Source: Fibrobacter sp.
GTDB taxonomy: Bacteria > Fibrobacterota > Fibrobacteria > Fibrobacterales > Fibrobacteraceae
Direction of reading: 5' to 3'
Assembly: GCA_017412605.1 (NCBI GenBank)
Contig: JAFPWY010000004.1
Location: 124,001 to 188,000, forward strand
DNA length: 64,000 bases
A program made the position numbers and the translations under genes. Under the pieces are notes generated by a model that worked only from the letters and a program-made list of their open reading frames with translations, ran no database searches and had not been told where the DNA came from. How positions within the stretch are numbered: position 1 is the first letter of the stretch; every line of letters starts with the position of its first letter. Shown here one piece after another: positions 56,410-64,000 of the stretch.

Positions 56410-57207
56410 ATGAAGTCTCTCAGCCACATCCTCGGTGTAAGCGTCATCCTCGCGTTGGCCTTAGCCTTTACCAACTGCACAACCGATTCTGATGTCGTTC
56501 AGGTCTCAGAAAACGAGTTGGAAAGTGAAGACACCAACAACTCTGAAGATTCTGGAAAGACCGAGACAAAGGCAAAGTCGAGTTCTTCCAAGAAGGTCGC
56601 CAAGTCGAGTTCCTCCAAAAAGAGCTCTGCCAAGGATGACGACGAGAACGAAGGCAGCTCGGATTCCAAGAAAAAGAGTTCTTCTTCAGCCAAGAAGAAT
56701 TCCGACAGCGAAGTGAGCAGCAGTTCCGCGAAGGCCGAGGCAAAGTCCAGCTCCAGCGCAAGAAAGATCCGCGTGCCCGGTGTCGAAGACAACAACGGTG
56801 AAGAAGCCAATAGCTCTTCGTCCAGCAAGAAGGATTCCACCGTAAAGCCCGACACCGCAGCTGTCAAGGACACCATCGACAAGGACACGACCTCCGTCAT
56901 CAAAGACAATAACGAAATGGACAAGCTCGACAGCAACGAGCAGGAAGTCCTGGACAGCCTCATTAGCAGCGGCGACACCTCCATCACCAAGATTGACTCG
57001 CTCGTCATCGACAAGGACAGCCTTGATTTCGACAACAACGAATACCTCTGCAAGGCTCCGGATGGAAACTGGTACAGGCTGAACGAAAGCAAGGCAAAGA
57101 CCTTCTGGAAACTCCTGTGGGATCTCACCGTGTACATCTTCACGGGTCACCACTACTACGACTTCACGAAGGCTTGCGACGAGCTCTACATGCGTCCGAA
57201 GAACTAA
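56410..57207 (+). CDS. Serine-rich lipoprotein, paralogue C
   Basis: 265 residues; lipobox 'FTNC' (C23), then 'TTDSDVVQVSENELESEDTN'. Linker of SSS/KK blocks holding 'SSSSARKIRVPGVEDNNGEE'. C-terminal domain: 'MDKLDSNEQEVLDSLISSGD', 'LDFDNNEYLCKAPDGNWYRL', 'YDFTKACDELYMRPKN'. B and C are closer to each other than either is to A in this domain. Its codon choice is richer in GC than B, as if expressed more strongly or acquired earlier. Confidence 0.8.
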   Translation: MKSLSHILGVSVILALALAFTNCTTDSDVVQVSENELESEDTNNSEDSGKTETKAKSSSSKKVAKSSSSKKSSAKDDDENEGSSDSKKKSSSSAKKNSDSEVSSSSAKAEAKSSSSARKIRVPGVEDNNGEEANSSSSSKKDSTVKPDTAAVKDTIDKDTTSVIKDNNEMDKLDSNEQEVLDSLISSGDTSITKIDSLVIDKDSLDFDNNEYLCKAPDGNWYRLNESKAKTFWKLLWDLTVYIFTGHHYYDFTKACDELYMRPKN

Positions 57208-57235
57208 CCTTCGATAGACTGAAAGGATATCTAAA

Positions 57236-57268
57236 ATACCCGTTGGACAAGCCAACGGGTATTTTTTG
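57236..57268 (+). terminator. Strong rho-independent terminator
   Basis: Perfect 11-bp stem ATACCCGTTGG/CCAACGGGTAT with a five-base loop and TTTTTTG after. Ends the lipoprotein cluster; the convergent argD ends 49 bp further. Confidence 0.85.
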
Positions 57269-57316
57269 TATAATGAAATGGCGGCTCATGAATTCATGAG
57301 CCGCCAATCCTTTAAA

Positions 57317-58525
57317 TTACTTCGCTGCAGCAGCGAATGCGTTTGCCAATTTCGCCAAAGCTTCGTCGCATTCCGCGGCACTCACATTGAGCGGCGGCAG
57401 CATACGCAGCACGTTGCCCTTGGCGCTCAGCACCATGAGCTTTTCGCTACGGGCGGCGGAGATGATGTTGCCCACCGGCATCGATTCATCGAGGGCGACA
57501 CCAAGAATCAGGCCTTCACCGCGGATTTCCTTGGCGAATGCGTATTTCTCGACGAGGGCGTTCAGGCCAGCCTTCAGCTGAGCGGAACGTTCGGCCACGT
57601 TCTTCAAGAGCGCGGGGTCGGCAATCTGCTTAGTGACAGCGAGACCGGCTGCGCAAGCAATCGGGTTGCCGCCAAAAGTCGTACCGTGGTCACCGGCCTT
57701 GAGCTGGTCGGCAATGTGCTGGCGCAGGAGAACCGCACCGAGCGGGAGACCGCCACCGATACCCTTGGCAAGCGAAACGAGATCCGGCTTCAAACCGTAC
57801 TTTTCAAAACCGAGGAAGGTTCCCAAACGGCCCATGCCCGCCTGCACTTCGTCAACGATGACGAGGCAGCCGAATTCCTTCTGCAGGCTGTTGATGGTCT
57901 CGACCATTTCCTTCGAAAGCGTCATCACGCCACCTTCAGCGGCGAGGCTTTCTAGCATGATAGCGCAAGTATCCTTGTTGACTTCTTTCTTGAGCGCTTC
58001 GCAGTCGTTCCATGTGACATGCACGAAGTCGCCCGGCATGGAGCCGAAGCCTTCCCTGATAGCCGGCTGACCCGTCGCAGAAAGGGCGGCATAAGTACGG
58101 CCGTGGAAGCTGTTCACGAAGGTAATGATTTTCTGCCGGTTCTTTTCGCCCTTCCGGTCGAAGTACTTACGTGCGAACTTGATTGCACCTTCGTTGGCTT
58201 CGGTACCCGAGTTGCAGAAGAAGGCCTTGTCGAACTTGGTAACTTCCAAGAGCTTCTTGCCCAGTTCGATCTGCGGGTAGTTCGGGTAGAGGTTGCTGAT
58301 ATGGTTGAAGTGGCCCATCTGGTCCACCACCGCATCCTTGATAGCCTGGTTCTGGTGACCGAGCGCATTCACGGCAATACCCGCTACGAAGTCCAGGTAC
58401 TTGTTGCCCTGGTCATCAAAGAGGTAAGAGCCCTCGCCCTTCACGAAGTTGATGTCCGCCTTGCCATAGAGCGGAGCGATAATCTGTTTGTCCTGTTCCA
58501 AGAGGTTAGCGCAAGATTGTGCCAT
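57317..58525 (-). CDS. argD: Acetylornithine aminotransferase
   Basis: 402-residue PLP enzyme converting N-acetylglutamate semialdehyde to N-acetylornithine in arginine synthesis. 'LDFVAGIAVNALGHQN', 'FFCNSGTEANEGAIKFAR', 'VIVDEVQAGMGRLG' and 'SLAKGIGGGLPLGAV' (PLP Lys), and 'HGTTFGGNPIAC' fit the class III subgroup. It may also act on succinyl-ornithine or LL-DAP intermediates. The start is 20 bp inside argB, with GGAG upstream. Confidence 0.94.
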   Translation of the reverse strand: MAQSCANLLEQDKQIIAPLYGKADINFVKGEGSYLFDDQGNKYLDFVAGIAVNALGHQNQAIKDAVVDQMGHFNHISNLYPNYPQIELGKKLLEVTKFDKAFFCNSGTEANEGAIKFARKYFDRKGEKNRQKIITFVNSFHGRTYAALSATGQPAIREGFGSMPGDFVHVTWNDCEALKKEVNKDTCAIMLESLAAEGGVMTLSKEMVETINSLQKEFGCLVIVDEVQAGMGRLGTFLGFEKYGLKPDLVSLAKGIGGGLPLGAVLLRQHIADQLKAGDHGTTFGGNPIACAAGLAVTKQIADPALLKNVAERSAQLKAGLNALVEKYAFAKEIRGEGLILGVALDESMPVGNIISAARSEKLMVLSAKGNVLRMLPPLNVSAAECDEALAKLANAFAAAAK

Positions 58526-59282
58526 AGTTTAAATCTCCATTAATTTGTTTACCAAAGTGTTCCGCGTCCTTCCAACCCACGATGTGGATACTCTTGAGTC
58601 CTCGTCGGATCGACTTGAAACTCTCGCGGACTTTGGGAATCATACCGCCGGAGATGACGCCTGCTTCGATCAGCTTTTCGGCGTCCGCCTCGCTCAGTTC
58701 GGGAATCACGTTCTTGTTTTCGTCCATCACGCCGGGCACGTCGCTCACCAGCACGAACTGGTCGGCTTCGAGCGCCACAGCCAGTTCAGAAGCAGCAGTG
58801 TCGGCGTTCACATTCCAGCTCATGCCGTCCCCGATAGAAATGGGGCTTACCACCGGGGTCCAACCAGCGCTGAACAAATCCTGAATAATTTTCGGGTTCA
58901 CCTGCTTGATTTCACCCACCAAGCCGAGGTCCACCTTGCCCTGCTTCTTGACGACCTGGAACAGGTTGCCATCCACGCCGGAAATGCCGATGGCGTTGCA
59001 GCCATTGGTCAGAAGCATGCGCACAAGTTTCTTGTTCACATGGCCCGAAAGGGTCATCTCGACCATCTTCATGATGCCGGGCGTCGTCACGCGCAGCCCG
59101 TCGATAAATGTCGGTTGTTCCTTGAGCAAGGCGATGTTCTCGTTGATGTCCTTGCCACCGCCGTGAACCACGGCTACCTGACAGCCACTGCCGGGGAGTG
59201 CAGAAACTGCCGAAACAAAATCAGCGAGCTTGGCTTCATCGATAGCCAGGCTGCCACCAATTTTTACAACCACTTTTTTCAT
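58506..59282 (-). CDS. argB: Acetylglutamate kinase
   Basis: 258 residues. 'VVKIGGSLAIDE' N-terminal ATP/substrate loop, 'VAVVHGGGKDINENI', 'ISGVDGNLFQV' and 'LVSDVPGVMDENKNV' are the usual landmarks; phosphorylates N-acetylglutamate. At 258 residues and without an obvious N-terminal helix, it resembles the shorter, arginine-insensitive form. Operon argB-argD; other arg genes lie elsewhere. Confidence 0.94.
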   Translation of the reverse strand: MKKVVVKIGGSLAIDEAKLADFVSAVSALPGSGCQVAVVHGGGKDINENIALLKEQPTFIDGLRVTTPGIMKMVEMTLSGHVNKKLVRMLLTNGCNAIGISGVDGNLFQVVKKQGKVDLGLVGEIKQVNPKIIQDLFSAGWTPVVSPISIGDGMSWNVNADTAASELAVALEADQFVLVSDVPGVMDENKNVIPELSEADAEKLIEAGVISGGMIPKVRESFKSIRRGLKSIHIVGWKDAEHFGKQINGDLNYGTILR

Positions 59283-59414
59283 CGTGGGCGCGTACCTCTC
59301 GAATTTGTCTTGTCAGACAGTTAAAAATACGGAGACAAATGTAGAAAAACTGCATTCATCTGCAATGTTTTTATTATATTATAGCCATAACTCAACCAAT
59401 TAAAGAGGTATTTT

Positions 59415-59612
59415 ATGGCAATCACGAAAGTTTGGCTCGACGAATCCAGCGACGAATGCGTTTCTTGCGGCGCTTGCGAAGCTACTTGCGACGCAGTGTT
59501 CAGCGTTCCGGAAAAGATGCAGGTGAAGGAAGGCGTCGATTTCTCCGCTTACGAAAGCGAAATCAAGGACGCTGCTGACAGCTGCCCGGCCGGCGTGATC
59601 AAGTACGAATAA
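59415..59612 (+). CDS. Small ferredoxin, single 4Fe-4S type
   Basis: 65 residues. Cys15, Cys18 and Cys21 ('ECVSCGACEATC') with Cys57 ('DSCPAGVIKYE') can bind one 4Fe-4S cluster; Cys25 is extra. Acidic, cytosolic electron carrier. A -10-like TATTAT (59377-59382) and TTCATC 16 bp before it may form its promoter. Monocistronic, followed by a strong terminator. Confidence 0.92.
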   Translation: MAITKVWLDESSDECVSCGACEATCDAVFSVPEKMQVKEGVDFSAYESEIKDAADSCPAGVIKYE

Positions 59613-59635
59613 TTTAATCGTCCGTACAACGAACA

Positions 59636-59672
59636 GAACCCCGAAGAAGCATCTTCGGGGTTCCGTTTTTAT
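59636..59672 (+). terminator. Rho-independent terminator after the ferredoxin
   Basis: GAACCCCGAAG/CTTCGGGGTTC, 11-bp perfect stem with a six-base loop, then CGTTTTTATTT. Confidence 0.85.
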
Positions 59673-59700
59673 TTAAACATTAATGTAATTTAGACAAATC

Positions 59701-60324
59701 CTAGAACGCAAGCGCAAGGGCGAGTCCACCCTGCGGAGTCGGAACGACTTGAAGTTGCAAGCTCGTCTCGTATCCGGCTTCCCTGTTGTAAATCTGAATT
59801 GCGGAATTGAAATACTTTCCGGATATGTAGTAAAGCACCACGCCAACACCAGCAACGCCAGCGCCAGCCAAGGTAACCGGCATACCGAAGTCCTCACCCG
59901 TAGACCAAGAAATAATGCCATAAGCCAAAGCAAAGCCACCAATACCGGCAAGCACCATACCTGGATAGCAGAATACCTGATATGTGCGATATTCACTGGC
60001 TGACTTAGAGTTGGAATTCAATTCCTCGGCAATGATTTCCTTGTCGACCTTCATGCCATTGAGAAGCCAGTTCTTGCCATCGCGAGAAATCTTACCCTTT
60101 GTCGTATTGGCATACGGATCTGCCGTAGCTTCCTCATCGGAGGACTGGGACTCTTCGTCGGATGCCACCGTCTCTTCGCCAGACGATTCATCATCGCCGG
60201 ATTCTTCCTGTTCAAGCGCACTTTCTTCGCCAGTGGGCAGAGCCTCGTCGGCATCCTCCTGTGCAAAAGCCGATGCGACGAGCATCAGGAACGAGAACAA
60301 GACAACGTAAATGGACGAACGCAT
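59701..60324 (-). CDS. Small envelope protein with acidic repeat and two membrane segments
   Basis: 207 residues from the ATG at 60324 (AGGAGG 5 bp upstream; a frame extension upstream is unlikely). Signal peptide ('VVLFSFLMLVASAFA'), a Glu/Asp/Ser-rich stretch ('EESGDDESSGEETVASDEES'), then two hydrophobic segments ('MVLAGIGGFALAYGII' and 'TLAGAGVAGVGVVLYYI') and a beta end 'QGGLALALAF'. Similar in style to the C-termini of the PEGA proteins at 47329 and 48079. Unknown function. Confidence 0.7.
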   Translation of the reverse strand: MRSSIYVVLFSFLMLVASAFAQEDADEALPTGEESALEQEESGDDESSGEETVASDEESQSSDEEATADPYANTTKGKISRDGKNWLLNGMKVDKEIIAEELNSNSKSASEYRTYQVFCYPGMVLAGIGGFALAYGIISWSTGEDFGMPVTLAGAGVAGVGVVLYYISGKYFNSAIQIYNREAGYETSLQLQVVPTPQGGLALALAF

Positions 60325-60373
60325 AAAGCCTCCTATGAGTTTGTCCCACAGCACCCAATATAAAAATACCCCC

Positions 60374-60399
60374 CCGCAAACGAGATTGCGGTAATTTTT
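60374..60399. other. Hairpin upstream of the acidic envelope protein
   Basis: CCGCAA/TTGCGG stem with a six-base loop and T-rich flanks on both strands, 50 bp before the protein start. Could be a leader hairpin or a terminator for readthrough from tex. Confidence 0.35.
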
Positions 60400-60440
60400 G
60401 TGTAAAATCGTGTTGACTGGACCCTTTTCGCTTATTTACA

Positions 60441-60472
60441 CAAAAAAGAGATGCCCGGCCGGAGCCGGGCAT
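60441..60472 (-). terminator. Strong terminator after tex
   Basis: On the minus strand ATGCCCGG...CCGGGCAT (8 bp, GC-rich) is followed by CTCTTTTTT. It lies 60 bp beyond the tex stop. Confidence 0.75.
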
Positions 60473-60531
60473 GACAGTTTATGTAGGTTGGCGACTACTT
60501 CGCTTGGCGTCACATTCGCGACGCTCGGCTA

Positions 60532-62943
60532 CTACTTCGCTTTTTTCATGATCTGCTTAAGCATGGAGTTGAGCTTGCCGACCTGGACAGGAGCGGCAGG
60601 CTTTTTCGGAGCAAAGCCCGGGCGTTCCTTACCCGCAATCTTGTTCTTGAGGTCGGCGAGCGTAGCGTGGCCCTGGATGCCGCCCTGCGGGCGTGCATTG
60701 CCGCGACCATTGTCGCGGCCGCGGCCACCGAAGTTGCCGCGGGGACCGCCAACTCGCTGGCCGCGAGGGCCACTGGCACCTGCACCGGCAACGCCGTCGG
60801 TCTGTTCCTGCTTCATGGAGAGGCTGATACGCTTCTGGTTCGCATCCACAGCGACCACGCGCACCTTCACCACGTCACCCACGGTCAGGACTTCCTTCGC
60901 GTCGGTCACGTACTTGTCGCTAATCTCGGAAATGTGAACAAGGCCGTCCTGGTGAACGCCGATATCCACGAACGCACCGAAGTTAGCGACGTTGGTCACG
61001 ACACCTTCCATCCAGCTGCCCGTCACGAGGTCGTTGATGGTCTTGATGCGGTCATCGAACTTCGCATAACGGAATTCCTTACGCGGGTCGCGGCTCGGCT
61101 TCTGGAGTTCCTTCATGATATCTTCCAAGGTGGCCTTACCCACTTCGTCGGAGAGGAACTCGTCGAGCTTAATCGCCTTCACCGCTTCGGCATTGCCGAC
61201 CATGTCCTTCACCGGAACGCCGACCTTTTCGGCCATCTGTTCCACAAGGGCGTAATTTTCGGGGTGCACGGCAGAATCGTCGAGCGGGTTTTCGGCACCC
61301 GGGATGCGCATGAAGCCCGCAGCCTGCTCGAAGGCCTTCGGACCGAATCCCTTCACCTTCTTCAAATCTTCGCGACTGGCAAACGCGCCGTTCTCTTCGC
61401 GGTACTTCACAATCGCTTCGGAAAGCGTGTTGCTGAGGCCAGCCACATGAGAGAGGAGCGGAGCGGAAGCGCTGTTCACGTCGACACCGACCATGTTCAC
61501 GCAGCTTTCCACAACTTCGTCAAGGCGCTTCTTGAGTTCGCGTTGGTTCACGTCGTGCTGGTACTGGCCCACGCCAATGGACTGCGGATCCACCTTCACG
61601 AGTTCGGCAAGCGGATCCTGCAGGCGGCGGCCAATGGAAATAGCGCCACGAGTCGTCACGTCTTCCTTCGGAAATTCCTGGATGGCAATCATGCTTGCGC
61701 TGTACACGGAAGCGCCCGCTTCCGAAACGATGACGCGCGGCGGAACCTTGCCCTTGAACTTCAATGCCATCTCGCCACAGAAGGCGTCGGTCTCGCGGCT
61801 CGCGGTACCGTTACCGATAGCAATGAGGTCAATCTTGTACTTGTCGATAAGCTGCATCAGGTAGACAGCCGCGCCAGCCTTGTCGTTGTGCGGTTCATGC
61901 GGTTTGATGATGCCGTGGTCCAGGAACTTGCCGTTCTCGTCAAGCACGGCCACCTTGCAACCCGTACGGAAACCCGGGTCGAGAGCGAGCACGGCCTTGT
62001 GGCCGGCGGGGGCGGCAAGCAGAACGTCCTGGAGATTCTTGGAGAACACCTTGAAAGCTTCCTCTTCGGCGGCGTCCTTCAATTGGAGGCGCACTTCGCT
62101 TTCCATACTCGGCTGCAACAGACGTTCCCAGGCGTCCCGGCACATTTCTTCCAGATACGGCTTCCAGACGGAGTCGCCCTTGATAACTTGGGCCTTGAGG
62201 TAATCCACCATCTCCTCGTTCGGGACTTCGATGGAAAGGCGCAGCACTTTTTCCTTTTCGCCGCGGCGGAGCGCCAGCATGCGGTGGCTCGGAATCTTGC
62301 CCACCGGTTCGCTGAAGTCGTAGTAATCCTTGAACTTGGTATCTTGCTTCTCGAAATCCTTCTTGACCTTGGAAACCATGACGCCCGTCTTTTCCACCTT
62401 GTTGCGGAGGAACTGGCGGAATTCGGTATTGTCGGCCACTTCTTCGGCGAGAATGTCGCAGGCGCCCTTGAGGGCGGCCTTCGGGTCGGCGAGGCCCTTT
62501 TCTTCGGAGAGGTAGATGCGGGCGATTTCTTCGGCAGTGTTGCCGGTATTTTCCTGTTCCCACATCAGGCGGGCCAGCGGTTCAAGACCGAGTTCCTTTG
62601 CAATCGTTGCACGGGTGCGCTTCTTGGGCTTGTACGGGGCGTAAATATCTTCGAGGAGAGTCTTGTCCTTACAGGCTTCAATCTGGGCCTTGAGTTCGGG
62701 AGTCATCTTGCCCTGTTCTTCGATGCTCTTGATGACCGTTTCCTTACGGTCTGCGAGTTCCTGCAAATAGTCGCGACGGTGGCTGATGTCGCGCAGTTCA
62801 ATTTCGTTCAGCGTACCCGTCTGGTCCTTGCGGTAGCGGGCGATGAAGGGGACCGTTCCCCCCTGGTCCATGAGTTCGAGCGCCTTAGCGACGCGCCACA
62901 CTTCGAGGTTAAGTTCTTCGGCGATAACTGCAGAAAAATCCAT
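60532..62943 (-). CDS. tex: Tex, S1-domain RNA-binding transcription accessory protein
   Basis: 803 residues. N-terminal helical Tex domain ('FIARYRKDQTGTLNEIELRD'), a YqgF/RNase H-like core ('ALDPGFRTGCKVAVLDENG'), helix-hairpin-helix pair ('LSHVAGLSNTLSEAIVKYRE', 'VKGFGPKAFEQAAGFMRI'), and the S1 domain ('WMEGVVTNVANFGAFVDIGV', 'GLVHISEISDKYV'). Ends with an Arg/Gly-rich tail and 'KQIMKKAK'. Binds nucleic acid and affects transcription and, in some species, toxin expression. AGGA precedes the ATG. Confidence 0.96.
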   Translation of the reverse strand: MDFSAVIAEELNLEVWRVAKALELMDQGGTVPFIARYRKDQTGTLNEIELRDISHRRDYLQELADRKETVIKSIEEQGKMTPELKAQIEACKDKTLLEDIYAPYKPKKRTRATIAKELGLEPLARLMWEQENTGNTAEEIARIYLSEEKGLADPKAALKGACDILAEEVADNTEFRQFLRNKVEKTGVMVSKVKKDFEKQDTKFKDYYDFSEPVGKIPSHRMLALRRGEKEKVLRLSIEVPNEEMVDYLKAQVIKGDSVWKPYLEEMCRDAWERLLQPSMESEVRLQLKDAAEEEAFKVFSKNLQDVLLAAPAGHKAVLALDPGFRTGCKVAVLDENGKFLDHGIIKPHEPHNDKAGAAVYLMQLIDKYKIDLIAIGNGTASRETDAFCGEMALKFKGKVPPRVIVSEAGASVYSASMIAIQEFPKEDVTTRGAISIGRRLQDPLAELVKVDPQSIGVGQYQHDVNQRELKKRLDEVVESCVNMVGVDVNSASAPLLSHVAGLSNTLSEAIVKYREENGAFASREDLKKVKGFGPKAFEQAAGFMRIPGAENPLDDSAVHPENYALVEQMAEKVGVPVKDMVGNAEAVKAIKLDEFLSDEVGKATLEDIMKELQKPSRDPRKEFRYAKFDDRIKTINDLVTGSWMEGVVTNVANFGAFVDIGVHQDGLVHISEISDKYVTDAKEVLTVGDVVKVRVVAVDANQKRISLSMKQEQTDGVAGAGASGPRGQRVGGPRGNFGGRGRDNGRGNARPQGGIQGHATLADLKNKIAGKERPGFAPKKPAAPVQVGKLNSMLKQIMKKAK

Positions 62944-63160
62944 TTGATAATCCTACTTGTAGAATTTTAGGGTCATGAATGCCCTGGGTTGACACAGCGG
63001 CACGGCTTTCGCCGGACGCACCTCCGTTCGAAGGTAAGCGGAATATAGCAAAAGAAAAGTGTCAATTTTTGGACAAAACAGGGTTGTTTGGAAAAAAAAT
63101 TTAGGGAAAACGCGCGGAACTTCGGCTTAATTCGTTGAGTATCAAGGAGATAGGGATGCA
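62944..63160. other. Gene-free spacer, tex promoter side
   Basis: About 217 bp. Minus-strand TTGACA and TATATT are only 12 bp apart (63045-63075), too close for a standard promoter. There is a T/A-rich tract at 63090-63110. No gene, RNA or further repeat is seen here. Confidence 0.4.
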
Positions 63161-63237
63161 GCAATGAGCGATGAGCAGTGAGCGATGAGCAGTGAGCGAT
63201 GAGCAATGAGCGATGAGCAATGAGCGGTGAGCGGTGA
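63161..63237. repeat. Heptanucleotide array GCRRTGA x11
   Basis: Eleven 7-bp units in a row (GCAATGA, GCGATGA, GCAGTGA, GCGGTGA variants), the longest array in the window. Its complement is the GCTCAYN array at 52131. Confidence 0.9.
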
Positions 63238-63402
63238 GCATGAGGCTCAGTAGCTCATACCTCAAAGCGAGCTTGCGAGCTATACAAGACTTGCCAATTT
63301 ATTGGCTTAGTCGTTGTTATGCCCTATGGGTAGACCTCATAGCTCAAAGCGCAGCGACCTCAAAGGCACGAAGTGCCGCCCTCATACCTCGTCGGCTCTT
63401 TA
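63238..63402. repeat. Mixed heptamer/palindrome repeat block at the end of the LpxL-like gene
   Basis: Contains CTCATAC-CTCAAAG and CTCATAG-CTCAAAG heptamer pairs (complement GTATGAG/CTTTGAG, as in the rsmB insert). It also has palindromic pieces such as GGCACGAAGTGCC and GCGAGCTTGCGAGC. It enters the last codons of the convergent acyltransferase gene. Confidence 0.75.
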
Positions 63403-64000
63403 CTCTTAAACCTACGATGCGTAAATCCGTACCAAAATCCGGGATGTTCGCGGACTAGCCCGCCGAGCCAGTCGTTAAACGAGTCCATCACAGATTCTTT
63501 TCGGATTTCGACGGCATGAAGAACCTTCGTCGCATTCCCCCGCTCCTCCATCCAACAGACGAATACAGGGGTTTTCGGACGGTGATCCAGCAAAAATTCC
63601 GGGAGCGGGTTATTGTGTACGGGCTTTCCCAAAAAACTCCCGTCAGTTGCACTCGGGATGCGGCTATCCTGGTCGGCAAGCAGACAGAACAGCTTCCCGG
63701 CATCAAGCAAACGCAAGAACTCTCGCGGAGTACGCGCATCCACGGAATAGCGATAGCCATCGACCGCACGGATGCGCCCTTCCAGAATGCGGTTGAGCCA
63801 CACCGGCTTCACGGGAATGTAACTCGCCGTGAGCGGAATTCCCAGACAACAGAGCCACGGACCGATAGCCTCGTAATTGCCGTAGTGGGCCGTTAGGAAA
63901 ATTCCTCCCCCACGCATCTTGTCGAGGACATCCGCCGAGCCTTCCGCAATCTCGAAATTCCAGCCGTCAACACGGCAGGGATACGCCGAGAGAGCAGCGG
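63360..64000 (-). CDS. LpxL/HtrB-type lysophospholipid acyltransferase, 5' end outside window
   Basis: 213 residues visible and the frame remains open to the window edge. The 'GIFLTAHYGNYEAIGPWLCC' region holds the H-x4-E catalytic motif. 'CLLADQDSRIPSA' and 'FLGKPVHN' match the later blocks of the lipid A late-acyltransferase family. It probably adds a secondary acyl chain to lipid A. The last residues after 'RRFKSKEP' (TRYEGGTSCL) are encoded by the repeat block, so the natural C-terminus seems altered. Confidence 0.85.
   Translation of the reverse strand, partial: AALSAYPCRVDGWNFEIAEGSADVLDKMRGGGIFLTAHYGNYEAIGPWLCCLGIPLTASYIPVKPVWLNRILEGRIRAVDGYRYSVDARTPREFLRLLDAGKLFCLLADQDSRIPSATDGSFLGKPVHNNPLPEFLLDHRPKTPVFVCWMEERGNATKVLHAVEIRKESVMDSFNDWLGGLVREHPGFWYGFTHRRFKSKEPTRYEGGTSCL

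Noticed and set aside
60667..62970. A 767-codon open frame opposite tex
   Set aside because: It is the exact antisense of a complete, motif-rich Tex protein; its translation has no family features and reflects codon bias of the real gene.
63161..63237. CRISPR array or origin iterons
   Set aside because: Seven-base units without spacers, no Rep or DnaA gene and no DnaA-box pattern; best called a heptamer array.

Overview
The window looks like a chromosomal segment of a Fibrobacter-type bacterium (phylum Fibrobacterota). The main evidence is two lipoproteins carrying the Fibrobacter succinogenes major paralogous (FISUMP) domain with its 'IGNQEWMAENLNY'-type motif. Supporting signs are many lipoproteins with long poly-serine linkers, many outer-membrane barrel-like proteins, and Gram-negative housekeeping genes. 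The assignment rests on protein-family recognition only; no rRNA or tRNA gene is seen.

Layout. 1-1837: end of a glycosyltransferase gene and a flippase-like membrane protein. 1909-4964 (minus): der-plsY-gpsA, ribosome assembly plus glycerophospholipid synthesis, with a 110-bp out-of-phase der/plsY overlap. 5133-8618: aroE, a fused aroK-aroB and an NDP-sugar reductase, all tightly coupled. 8694-12982: a lipocalin-like secreted protein, a eukaryotic-type HisA, a glycosyltransferase and mutY. 12947-17464 (minus): fmt-rsmB followed by two envelope proteins. 17520-18578: lrgA-lrgB. 18623-24240: an accessory island. A full Rpn-type nuclease gene and an internally deleted copy of it point outward from the two ends; between them lie a 5'-truncated Tc-toxin A gene and two FISUMP lipoproteins, with an AT-rich tract. 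24260-31769: a SagB-like protein, a large metallopeptidase/propeller/barrel protein and a four-gene unknown envelope operon. 31894-36415: rlmD-type methyltransferase, then a lipoprotein/outer-membrane pair. 36513-41094: metF-metH. 41138-43252: a glycosyltransferase, an orphan DppF-type ATPase and xseB. 43279-51310: three lipoproteins, two PEGA-like proteins and a barrel/repeat protein, probably a co-expressed envelope assembly. 51377-54449: DedA, a YwqK/MORN-like protein and a B12-binding radical SAM protein. 54484-57207: three tandem paralogous serine-rich lipoproteins. 57317-59282 (minus): argB-argD. 59415-64000: a ferredoxin, a small envelope protein, tex and the 3' part of an LpxL-like acyltransferase.

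The least expected signal is a set of heptanucleotide tandem arrays. Four arrays of 7-bp units with different sequences (GTGGYTN, GACGAAA, GCTCAYN and GCRRTGA, the last two being strand complements) lie at 4985, 26815, 52131 and 63161. A related module with a GCC-TTC-GGC palindrome lies at 15605 inside rsmB. Two of these lie in frame inside coding genes, and two sit where neighbouring genes end. They look like a mobile or expanding repeat family that has shaped gene ends.

All functional names come from reading motifs by eye; no database search was run.
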